NCBI RefSeq assembly: GCF_001418135.1
Contig: NZ_LIPQ01000096.1
Coordinates: 1 to 42,853, forward strand
Direction of reading: 5' to 3'
Length of the DNA stretch: 42,853 nt
Source of the DNA: Streptomyces aureus
GTDB taxonomy: Bacteria; Actinomycetota; Actinomycetes; Streptomycetales; Streptomycetaceae
Under the pieces are notes generated by a model, which was given only the letters and a program-made list of their open reading frames with translations, did no database searches and was not told where the DNA came from. Positions 32,124 to 42,853 of this stretch are shown in pieces (position 1 is the stretch's first letter; the number at the start of each line of letters is the position of its first letter). Both the position numbers and the translations under genes were made by a program.

Positions 32124-33044
32124 ATGAACGTGTCCGTGTGGAAGCGCGCGGGGGTCGCCCTGACGGCCGTGGCCGTCGTCACCGGTGTCGCGGGGTGTCA
32201 GGACGGCGACGGGAAGGCCGCGGGCGCCGACAAGGCGCAGACGCAGAGCCTCGGCGACATCACGAAGGTGATCCGGACCGCGTACGAGAAGACCTCGGCC
32301 GCCAAGTCCGCGAAGATCCGGATGACGATGGACCTGCCGGCCGGTCTCGAGGGCGGCGGAACCATGGAGATGACCGGCGTCCAGGGCTGGGACCCGGCCG
32401 TCATGGACATCACCGTCAAGGGCTCGATGCTGGGCGCGGCCAACGCCGGCGGCCCCGACACGATGCGCATGATCATGCTCGGAAACGTCATGTACATGGA
32501 CATGGGTGCCGAGCAGGCCGCCCAGATGGACGGCAAGCGCTGGATGAAGCTCGACGTGCGGGCCGCCGCGGAGGCCTCCGGCGACAAGGCCCTGTCGAAG
32601 TCGATGACCGGCGGCCTGGAGAACATGAACCAGGACCCGGCCAAGCAGCTCGCCCTGCTCCTCGACTCGCCCAACCTCAAGCACCTCGGTGCCGAGAAGG
32701 TCGACGGCGTCGAGGCCCAGCGCTACAAGGGCACGCTGACCCTGGAGCAGATGGTCGCCGCCAACAAGTCCCTGGAGGTGCTGTCCGAGAAGGACCGCGC
32801 GGACCTGGTCGAGAGCGTCAAGAAGGCCGGCATCACGGCGTACGACACCGAGGTCTGGGTCCGTGAGGACGGCTACCCGGCCCGGATGGACATCGGTACG
32901 AAGACGGCGCAGGGCACGGTGACGATGGGGATGCACTTCTCCGACTACGGCGCCAAGGCCACCGTCCAGGCTCCGCCCGCCAAGGACACCGTCGACCTCT
33001 TCGAGATGCTCAAGGGTCTCGGCGCGGGGGGCGGTCAGGCCTGA
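32124..33044 (+). CDS. Secreted lipoprotein (LppX/LprG-like candidate)
   Basis: 306 residues from ATG 32124. Signal peptide with basic MNVSVWKRAG, hydrophobic core and lipobox V-A-G-C (Cys25), so it is lipid-anchored outside the membrane. The mature part has repeated amphipathic strands (SAKIRMTMDLPAGLEGGGTMEMTG, MRMIMLGNVMYMDM, AQRYKGTLTLEQM, YPARMDIGT), as in LolA/LppX/LprG half-barrel lipid-carrier folds. That fold is inferred from pattern only. It separates rplKA from rplJL, which are contiguous in many bacteria. It has its own upstream terminator boundary. Confidence 0.8.
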   Translation: MNVSVWKRAGVALTAVAVVTGVAGCQDGDGKAAGADKAQTQSLGDITKVIRTAYEKTSAAKSAKIRMTMDLPAGLEGGGTMEMTGVQGWDPAVMDITVKGSMLGAANAGGPDTMRMIMLGNVMYMDMGAEQAAQMDGKRWMKLDVRAAAEASGDKALSKSMTGGLENMNQDPAKQLALLLDSPNLKHLGAEKVDGVEAQRYKGTLTLEQMVAANKSLEVLSEKDRADLVESVKKAGITAYDTEVWVREDGYPARMDIGTKTAQGTVTMGMHFSDYGAKATVQAPPAKDTVDLFEMLKGLGAGGGQA

Positions 33045-33079
33045 CGCGCGGCAGGCGTCCGGGGGCGGTCAGGCCGGAT

Positions 33080-33109
33080 TTGCCCCCGGGCGTGACGGTC
33101 GCGTACTCT
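33080..33109 (+). promoter_or_regulatory. Candidate promoter for rplJ-rplL
   Basis: TTGCCC (33080-33085), 18-base spacer, TACTCT (33104-33109), just upstream of a structured leader. Confidence 0.5.
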
Positions 33110-33243
33110 TCCGAGGAAGCCAAAGACCGCTGGTCGTCACTGTGCCGTCAAGGTGCGGTGGCCGAAGGATTCGCTGCGACGCGAACGACCCGCGCAGGTG
33201 ATTGTGGATGAGTTCCCGGATCTTCGTGATGCGGTTGAGCTGA
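33110..33243 (+). ncRNA. L10 leader (ribosomal protein autoregulatory 5' UTR)
   Basis: About 130 untranslated bases with several local hairpins (for example AGACCGCTGGTCG at about 33123-33135) followed by an intrinsic terminator-like hairpin. Position before rplJ and sequence flavour match the L10 leader family, where L10 bound with L7/L12 represses its own mRNA. Secondary structure was judged by eye only. Confidence 0.6.
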
Positions 33244-33273
33244 GCCCCGAGCGCCTGCGCCCGGGGCGTTTTT
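33244..33273 (+). terminator. Attenuator/terminator in the rplJ leader
   Basis: GCCCCG-A-GCG, short loop, CGC-C-CGGGGC followed by GTTTTT, 56 bases before the rplJ start. Its place inside the leader indicates transcription attenuation rather than an operon end. Confidence 0.75.
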
Positions 33274-33328
33274 GTTGTGGCAGTGCCTTCTGAGCGGTCC
33301 TCATCACCCGGAAGGAGGCCGACGCTCT

Positions 33329-33859
33329 ATGGCAAGGCCCGACAAGGCTGCCGCGGTAGCCGAGCTTGAGGACAAGTTCCGCAGCTCGAACGCCGTCGTG
33401 CTGACCTCGTACACGGGGCTCACCGTGGCGCAGCTGAAGACGCTGCGTCGTTCGCTCGGTGAGAACGCCCAGTACGCCGTGGTGAAGAACACGCTGACCA
33501 AGATTGCGGCCAACCAGGCCGGCATCTCCGCGCTGGACGACCAGCTTGCTGGTTCGACCGCGGCCGCCTTCGTCACCGGTGACCCGGTGGAGTCGGCGAA
33601 GGCTCTGCGTGACTTCGCCAAGGAGAACCCGAACCTCGTCATCAAGGGCGGTGTCCTTGACGGCAAGGCGCTGTCCGCCGACGAGTTCAAGAAGCTCGCG
33701 GACCTCGAGTCCCGCGAGGTTCTGCTCAGCAAGCTGGCCGGCGCGTTCAAGGGCAAGCAGTCCCAGACTGCCTCGCTCCTGCAGGCGCTGCCGTCGAAGT
33801 TCGTCCGCACCGCGGAGGCGCTTCGCGTCAAGCTCGCCGAGCAGGGCGGTGCCGAGTAA
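33329..33859 (+). CDS. rplJ: 50S ribosomal protein L10
   Basis: 176 residues starting [43 protein letters not shown], the L10 RNA-binding domain, with C-terminal helices that dock L7/L12 dimers ([15 protein letters not shown]). ATG 33329 has AAGGAGG about 10 bases upstream; the extended frame from 33272 runs into the attenuator and is rejected. Followed by rplL after 109 bases. Confidence 0.97.
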   Translation: MARPDKAAAVAELEDKFRSSNAVVLTSYTGLTVAQLKTLRRSLGENAQYAVVKNTLTKIAANQAGISALDDQLAGSTAAAFVTGDPVESAKALRDFAKENPNLVIKGGVLDGKALSADEFKKLADLESREVLLSKLAGAFKGKQSQTASLLQALPSKFVRTAEALRVKLAEQGGAE

Positions 33860-33968
33860 TTCGGCTCGCGTCATGATCTGCGCCGCCTAGGCACAGGTCG
33901 TAGCGGGCCGTAACGCCCGCCTCTCTATACATCCGGCACCTGCCGAATTAGTGGAAGGATCGCCCATC

Positions 33969-34352
33969 ATGGCGAAGCTCTCTCAGGACGACCTCCTCGC
34001 CCAGTTCGAGGAGATGACCCTCATCGAGCTCTCCGAGTTCGTGAAGGCCTTCGAGGAGAAGTTCGACGTCACCGCCGCCGCGGCCGTCGCCGTTGCCGGC
34101 CCCGCCGCGGGTGGCGCTGCCCCCGAGGCCGCCGAGGAGCAGGACGAGTTCGACGTCATCCTCGAGGGTGCCGGCGACAAGAAGATCCAGGTCATCAAGG
34201 TCGTGCGCGAGCTCACCTCCCTGGGCCTCAAGGAGGCCAAGGACCTCGTCGACGGCACCCCGAAGCCGGTCCTCGAGAAGGTCGCGAAGGAGGCCGCCGA
34301 GAAGGCTGCCGAGTCCCTCAAGGCCGCCGGCGCCTCCGTCACGGTCAAGTAA
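33969..34352 (+). CDS. rplL: 50S ribosomal protein L7/L12
   Basis: 127 residues. N-terminal dimerisation domain ([34 protein letters not shown]), Ala/Gly/Pro hinge ([17 protein letters not shown]) and C-terminal factor-binding domain with [33 protein letters not shown] 33969 preceded by GGAAGGA. Ends upstream of two tandem hairpins. Confidence 0.98.
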   Translation: MAKLSQDDLLAQFEEMTLIELSEFVKAFEEKFDVTAAAAVAVAGPAAGGAAPEAAEEQDEFDVILEGAGDKKIQVIKVVRELTSLGLKEAKDLVDGTPKPVLEKVAKEAAEKAAESLKAAGASVTVK

Positions 34353-34382
34353 GACCGTTACGAGTCGCTGAAGCTGACTCCT

Positions 34383-34441
34383 GCCCCCGTGTAACGCGGG
34401 GGCATCGAAAGGCGATCACCCTTCTGGGTGGTCGCCTTTCG
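34383..34441 (+). terminator. Tandem hairpins after rplL
   Basis: First GCCCCCG/CGGGGGC (34383-34403), then a perfect 16-bp stem CGAAAGGCGATCACCC with TTCT loop (34406-34441). No long T run follows. In other bacteria the rplL-rpoB gap holds a partial attenuator and an RNase III site, and these hairpins could serve either role. Confidence 0.7.
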
Positions 34442-34691
34442 GCGTTCCCCGGGAAGGGCGTGGCGGGGGGCCCGAGGGCCGTCGGCGGCGGAGTATGGTG
34501 ATCTTCGCCGTGCGCCCCGCAGACCGGGGGGCCTTGACGAACCGCACGCAGCGCGCAATTCTCAGGACGCGTCGTCACAACGATCCGTTTCCGAGGCATG
34601 GATCGACGACTGAACGGGCAGTATCGAGGTGCGCCGCACGGCGCGAGGTACCGCGGAGTTGAGAGCAACGAGGGTCGCGAATTATTCGCCC

Positions 34692-34720
34692 TGGACATCA
34701 GTGAGCCAAGTGGCTACACT
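34692..34720 (+). promoter_or_regulatory. rpoBC promoter
   Basis: TGGACA (34692-34697), exactly 17 bases, TACACT (34715-34720): close to the housekeeping sigma consensus. It is 180 bases before the rpoB start, giving a long untranslated leader. The rest of the 549-base rplL-rpoB gap (34353-34901) holds only the tandem hairpins; no gene is seen. Confidence 0.65.
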
Positions 34721-34901
34721 GACCCTTTGCGCTGCCTGTTAGCTGCCCCCTGCCCGTCACCAGGGGCATACCTTCGCATCCGCTACTCGGACCGACCCCG
34801 TCTGACCTGGCTTTTTGGCCATATCAGGAAAAGTCTGCCGTGAAGCGATGCAGGGGACCGGTACGCGCGTAGTGAGTCCGAGCCCTCGGAAGGACCCCCT
34901 C

Positions 34902-37900
34902 TTGGCCGCCTCGCGCAACGCCTCGACCAATACGAACAACGGCGCAAGCACCGCCCCGCTGCGCATCTCCTTTGCAAAGATCAAGGAGCCCCTCGAGGTT
35001 CCGAACCTCCTCGCGCTGCAGACCGAGAGCTTTGACTGGCTGCTCGGTAACGCCGCCTGGAAGGCTCGCGTCGAGGCTGCCCTTGAGTCGGGACAGGACG
35101 TCCCCAGGAAGTCCGGTCTGGAAGAGATCTTCGAGGAGATCTCGCCGATCGAGGACTTCTCCGGGTCGATGTCGCTGACCTTCCGCGACCACCGCTTCGA
35201 GCCGCCGAAGAACTCGATCGACGAGTGCAAGGACCGTGACTTCACGTACGGTGCCCCGCTCTTCGTCACCGCCGAGTTCACCAACAACGAGACCGGCGAG
35301 ATCAAGTCCCAGACGGTCTTCATGGGCGACTTCCCGCTCATGACGAACAAGGGCACCTTCGTCATCAACGGCACCGAGCGTGTCGTGGTGTCGCAGCTGG
35401 TCCGTTCGCCGGGTGTCTACTTCGACTCCTCCATCGACAAGACGTCCGACAAGGACATCTTCTCCGCCAAGATCATCCCGTCCCGGGGTGCCTGGCTGGA
35501 GATGGAGATCGACAAGCGCGACCTGGTCGGTGTCCGCATCGACCGCAAGCGCAAGCAGTCCGTCACCGTCCTCCTCAAGGCTCTCGGCTGGACCACCGAG
35601 CAGATCCTGCAGGAGTTCGGCGAGTACGAGTCCATGCGCGCCACCCTGGAGAAGGACCACACCCAGGGCCAGGACGACGCGCTGCTCGACATCTACCGCA
35701 AGCTGCGTCCGGGCGAGCCGCCGACCCGTGAGGCCGCTCAGACGCTGCTCGAGAACCTCTACTTCAACCCGAAGCGCTACGACCTCGCCAAGGTCGGCCG
35801 CTACAAGGTGAACAAGAAGCTCGGCGCGGACGAGCCGCTGGACGCCGGCGTGCTCACCACCGACGACGTCATCGCCACGATCAAGTACCTGGTCAAGCTC
35901 CACGCGGGCGAGACCGAGACGATCGGCGAGAACGGCAACGAGATCGTCGTCGAGACCGACGACATCGACCACTTCGGCAACCGTCGTCTGCGCAACGTCG
36001 GCGAGCTCATCCAGAACCAGGTCCGCACGGGTCTGGCTCGTATGGAGCGCGTCGTGCGTGAGCGCATGACCACCCAGGACGTCGAGGCGATCACGCCGCA
36101 GACCCTGATCAACATCCGGCCGGTCGTCGCCTCCATCAAGGAGTTCTTCGGCACCAGCCAGCTGTCGCAGTTCATGGACCAGAACAACCCGCTGTCGGGT
36201 CTGACGCACAAGCGTCGTCTCTCGGCGCTGGGCCCTGGCGGTCTGTCCCGTGAGCGGGCCGGCTTCGAGGTCCGAGACGTGCACCCGTCCCACTACGGAC
36301 GCATGTGCCCGATCGAGACCCCCGAAGGCCCGAACATCGGTCTGATCGGTTCGCTCGCCTCGTACGGCCGCGTCAACGCGTTCGGCTTCATCGAGACGCC
36401 GTACCGCAAGGTCGTCGACGGTCAGGTCACCGACGAGGTCGACTACGGCACCGCCGACGAGGAGGACCGCTTCGTCATCGCGCAGGCCAACGCCGCGCTC
36501 AACGACGACCTGCAGTTCACCGAGCCCCGTGTCCTGGTGCGTAAGCGTGGCGGCGAGGTCGACTACGTCGAGCCGTCGGACGTGGACTACATGGACGTCT
36601 CGCCGCGCCAGATGGTGTCGGTCGCGACCGCCATGATCCCGTTCCTCGAGCACGACGACGCCAACCGTGCCCTCATGGGCGCGAACATGATGCGTCAGGC
36701 GGTGCCGCTGATTAAGTCGGAGGCCCCGCTCGTCGGCACCGGCATGGAGTACCGCTGTGCCACCGACGCCGGCGACGTGCTCAAGGCCGAGAAGGACGGT
36801 GTCGTCCAGGAGCTCTCCGCGGACTACGTCACCGTCGCCAACGACGACGGCACGTACATCACGTACCGCCTGCACAAGTTCTCGCGCTCGAACCAGGGCA
36901 CCTCGGTCAACCAGAAGGTCGTCGTCGACGAGGGCGACCGCGTGATCGAGGGCCAGGTCCTCGCCGACGGTCCCGCCACCGAAGACGGCGAGATGGCGCT
37001 CGGCAAGAACCTGCTCGTGGCGTTCATGCCGTGGGAGGGTCACAACTACGAGGACGCGATCATCCTGTCGCAGCGCCTCGTGCAGGACGACGTCCTCTCC
37101 TCGATCCACATCGAGGAGCACGAGGTCGACGCCCGTGACACCAAGCTCGGCCCGGAGGAGATCACCCGGGACATCCCGAACGTCTCCGAGGAGGTCCTCG
37201 CGGACCTCGACGAGCGCGGCATCATCCGTATCGGTGCCGAGGTCGTCGCCGGCGACATCCTGGTCGGCAAGGTCACGCCCAAGGGTGAGACCGAGCTGAC
37301 CCCGGAGGAGCGCCTGCTCCGCGCGATCTTCGGTGAGAAGGCCCGTGAGGTCCGTGACACCTCGCTGAAGGTGCCGCACGGCGAGATCGGCAAGATCATC
37401 GGCGTGCGCGTCTTCGACCGCGAGGAGGGCGACGAGCTTCCCCCGGGCGTGAACCAGCTGGTCCGCGTCTACGTCGCCCAGAAGCGCAAGATCACCGACG
37501 GTGACAAGCTCGCCGGCCGTCACGGCAACAAGGGCGTCATCTCGAAGATCCTGCCGATCGAGGACATGCCGTTCCTCGAGGACGGCACCCCGGTCGACAT
37601 CATCCTCAACCCGCTGGGTGTCCCGTCCCGAATGAACCCGGGACAGGTCCTGGAGATCCACCTCGGCTGGCTCGCCAGCCGCGGCTGGGACGTCTCCGGC
37701 CTCGCGGACGAGTGGGCGCAGCGCCTCCAGGTGATCGGCGCCGACAAGGTCGCCCCCGGCACCAACGTCGCGACCCCGGTCTTCGACGGTGCGCGTGAGG
37801 ACGAGCTCGCGGGTCTGCTGAACCACACCATCCCGAACCGCGACGGCGAGCGCATGGTGCTCCCGACCGGTAAGGCGAGGCTGTTCGACGGCCGCTCCGG

Positions 37901-38384
37901 CGAGCCGTTCCCGGACCCGATCTCCGTCGGGTACATGTACATCCTCAAGCTCCACCACCTGGTCGACGACAAGCTCCACGCCCGGTCGACCGGTCCGTAC
38001 TCGATGATCACCCAGCAGCCGCTGGGTGGTAAGGCCCAGTTCGGTGGCCAGCGCTTCGGTGAGATGGAGGTGTGGGCGCTGGAGGCGTACGGCGCCGCTT
38101 ACGCCCTCCAGGAGCTGCTGACGATCAAGTCCGACGACGTGACCGGCCGCGTGAAGGTCTACGAGGCCATCGTCAAGGGCGAGAACATCCCTGAGCCCGG
38201 CATCCCCGAGTCCTTCAAGGTGCTCATCAAGGAGATGCAGTCCCTGTGCCTCAACGTGGAGGTGCTGTCCTCGGACGGCATGTCCATCGAGATGCGCGAC
38301 ACCGACGAGGACGTCTTCCGCGCAGCGGAGGAGCTCGGCATCGACCTGTCCCGGCGCGAGCCGAGCAGCGTCGAAGAGGTCTGA
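34902..38384 (+). CDS. rpoB: DNA-directed RNA polymerase subunit beta
   Basis: Catalytic core subunit with 1160 residues from TTG 34902 ([14 protein letters not shown]), which has GGAAGGA about 8 bases upstream and matches the known Streptomyces N-terminus. The earlier in-frame TTG at 34815 is unlikely. The rifampicin-binding region reads [31 protein letters not shown], i.e. the wild-type residues at the usual resistance positions (Asp, His, Ser), so the strain is predicted rifampicin-sensitive. [13 protein letters not shown] and the C-terminal clamp segment are intact. Separated from rpoC by 107 bases. Confidence 0.98.
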   Translation: MAASRNASTNTNNGASTAPLRISFAKIKEPLEVPNLLALQTESFDWLLGNAAWKARVEAALESGQDVPRKSGLEEIFEEISPIEDFSGSMSLTFRDHRFEPPKNSIDECKDRDFTYGAPLFVTAEFTNNETGEIKSQTVFMGDFPLMTNKGTFVINGTERVVVSQLVRSPGVYFDSSIDKTSDKDIFSAKIIPSRGAWLEMEIDKRDLVGVRIDRKRKQSVTVLLKALGWTTEQILQEFGEYESMRATLEKDHTQGQDDALLDIYRKLRPGEPPTREAAQTLLENLYFNPKRYDLAKVGRYKVNKKLGADEPLDAGVLTTDDVIATIKYLVKLHAGETETIGENGNEIVVETDDIDHFGNRRLRNVGELIQNQVRTGLARMERVVRERMTTQDVEAITPQTLINIRPVVASIKEFFGTSQLSQFMDQNNPLSGLTHKRRLSALGPGGLSRERAGFEVRDVHPSHYGRMCPIETPEGPNIGLIGSLASYGRVNAFGFIETPYRKVVDGQVTDEVDYGTADEEDRFVIAQANAALNDDLQFTEPRVLVRKRGGEVDYVEPSDVDYMDVSPRQMVSVATAMIPFLEHDDANRALMGANMMRQAVPLIKSEAPLVGTGMEYRCATDAGDVLKAEKDGVVQELSADYVTVANDDGTYITYRLHKFSRSNQGTSVNQKVVVDEGDRVIEGQVLADGPATEDGEMALGKNLLVAFMPWEGHNYEDAIILSQRLVQDDVLSSIHIEEHEVDARDTKLGPEEITRDIPNVSEEVLADLDERGIIRIGAEVVAGDILVGKVTPKGETELTPEERLLRAIFGEKAREVRDTSLKVPHGEIGKIIGVRVFDREEGDELPPGVNQLVRVYVAQKRKITDGDKLAGRHGNKGVISKILPIEDMPFLEDGTPVDIILNPLGVPSRMNPGQVLEIHLGWLASRGWDVSGLADEWAQRLQVIGADKVAPGTNVATPVFDGAREDELAGLLNHTIPNRDGERMVLPTGKARLFDGRSGEPFPDPISVGYMYILKLHHLVDDKLHARSTGPYSMITQQPLGGKAQFGGQRFGEMEVWALEAYGAAYALQELLTIKSDDVTGRVKVYEAIVKGENIPEPGIPESFKVLIKEMQSLCLNVEVLSSDGMSIEMRDTDEDVFRAAEELGIDLSRREPSSVEEV

Positions 38385-38491
38385 CGGGAGTTCGGTCGGG
38401 GACCCGGCGTTTCACCGCTGAGTCCCCGGCCGGCCCCAGGACCCCCGTATCAGACCCCAAGCCTTACAACCCTGAGAGGGATTGACGCATA

Positions 38492-42391
<3,900 letters not shown>

Positions 42392-42402
42392 GTAGTGCGA
42401 AA

Positions 42403-42442
42403 CCGAAGGGCGGTCACCCCCGTGGGGGTGGCCGCCCTTCGG
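42403..42442 (+). terminator. Terminator after rpoC
   Basis: 19-bp stem (CCGAAGGGCGGTCACCCCC with its complement, one G-T pair) and two-base GT centre. No T run, as common in Streptomyces. It also lies at the 3' end of the convergent small gene. Confidence 0.8.
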
Positions 42443-42457
42443 CGTGTCCGGCCGCCC

Positions 42458-42721
42458 CTAGCGGGCGGCCAGCTCCCAGACGGCGACGAGCACTCCGGCG
42501 CTCGCGGCCAGCGCGGCGATGCTGGTCAGCGGCCAGCGGGCGCGTTCCAGGTCGTCGAGGCGGGCCTCGTGGTCGGCGAGCTGCCGGTCGGTCTGGTCGC
42601 TGCGCTGGACGAGCAGCGCGAGCGAGCCGTCGACGCGGGCGAAGCCGGCCTCCAGGGTGCCGCGGAGCCGTTCCAGTTCGAGGGCGACGGCGACGGGGTC
42701 GTTCGGGTCAGGATCGGTCAT
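42458..42721 (-). CDS. Small coiled-coil protein with C-terminal membrane anchor
   Basis: 87 residues from ATG 42721 (a GTG two codons earlier is possible). A charged heptad-like helix (VALELERLRGTLEAGFARVDGSLALLVQRSDQTDRQLADHEARLDDLERAR) precedes one membrane span (PLTSIAALAASAGVLVAVWEL). The design resembles small holin-associated or phage-derived membrane proteins, but this is not proof. It overlaps the end of the upstream partial gene by 14 bases, indicating co-transcription. Confidence 0.65.
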   Translation of the reverse strand: MTDPDPNDPVAVALELERLRGTLEAGFARVDGSLALLVQRSDQTDRQLADHEARLDDLERARWPLTSIAALAASAGVLVAVWELAAR

Positions 42722-42853
42722 CGGCACCGCCCTCGGCCGGGCCGCTGATCGGGCCGCGGGTGCCGCCGTCGGTGCGGAGCCAGGACGGGAGCAGGTTCTG
42801 CACCGGGTCCAGGGCCATCACCCGGGCCAGTCCGCCGGCGACGGCGAGGGCGC
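42708..42853 (-). CDS. 3' end of an unidentified gene (runs off the window)
   Basis: Open frame from the right edge to TGA 42708-42710, with strong G/C at third positions. It encodes a hydrophobic Gly/Ala segment, MALDPVQNLLPSWLRTDGG, and a Gly-rich tail. The 14-base overlap with the next gene and the codon bias support coding. About 47 residues are visible and no family is recognised. Confidence 0.55.
   Translation of the reverse strand, partial: ALAVAGGLARVMALDPVQNLLPSWLRTDGGTRGPISGPAEGGADDRS

Noticed and set aside
36130-36270. Rifampicin-resistance rpoB allele
   Set aside because: The resistance-determining region carries the usual sensitive residues at the Asp, His and Ser positions.
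34824-37979. A 1051-residue minus-strand frame opposite rpoB
   Set aside because: Same shadow effect; composition dominated by Asp/Val/Leu/Arg with no domain.

Overview
This is a GC-rich chromosomal window from an actinomycete, almost certainly a Streptomyces. The evidence is strong G/C at third codon positions, frequent GTG and TTG starts, long meaningless open frames opposite the real genes, an acidic N-terminal extension on NusG, and the order tRNA-Trp, secE, nusG, rplK, rplA, lipoprotein, rplJ, rplL, rpoB, rpoC. From memory of the family, the order resembles the S. coelicolor region from the second nuo cluster to rpoC.

Layout. (1) 1-7691: tail of an upstream gene, then nuoH-I-J-K-L-M-N with coding overlaps, the membrane and quinone part of a complex I. 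Short NuoH and NuoJ and the following mscL/htpX suggest the second, partial Streptomyces complex I cluster. (2) 7729-13604: zinc-ribbon MscL, HtpX protease, a YccF membrane protein, a barstar-domain protein, then on the minus strand an amino-acid permease, AlkB, Ogt (alkylation repair) and YajQ. (3) 13775-18985: tRNA-Tyr and a 5.1-kb decayed integrative element bounded by a perfect 57-bp direct repeat of the tRNA-Tyr 3' end. It holds a truncated integrase, unrecognised genes, a perfect 50-bp palindrome, and 3' fragments of two other tRNAs, Thr(CGT) and Ser(GGA), each followed by a terminator hairpin. (4) 19049-27649: an amidohydrolase/NAD(P)-reductase pair, tRNA-Thr and tRNA-Met, rpmG, two HadA/HadB-like dehydratase genes, a TetR regulator and MFS exporter sharing an operator, murB, and an adenosine-deaminase-like gene paired with another NAD(P)-binding protein. 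(5) 27768-42391: aspartate-type aminotransferase, tRNA-Trp, and the secE to rpoC transcription/translation block with its terminators, an L10-type leader and a well-formed rpoB promoter. (6) 42458-42853: a small membrane protein and the 3' end of another gene on the minus strand.

Most genes are core housekeeping. The accessory part is the tRNA-Tyr island, which looks like a mosaic of scars from at least three integration specificities and carries uncharacterised cargo. No CRISPR array, insertion sequence or origin was seen.
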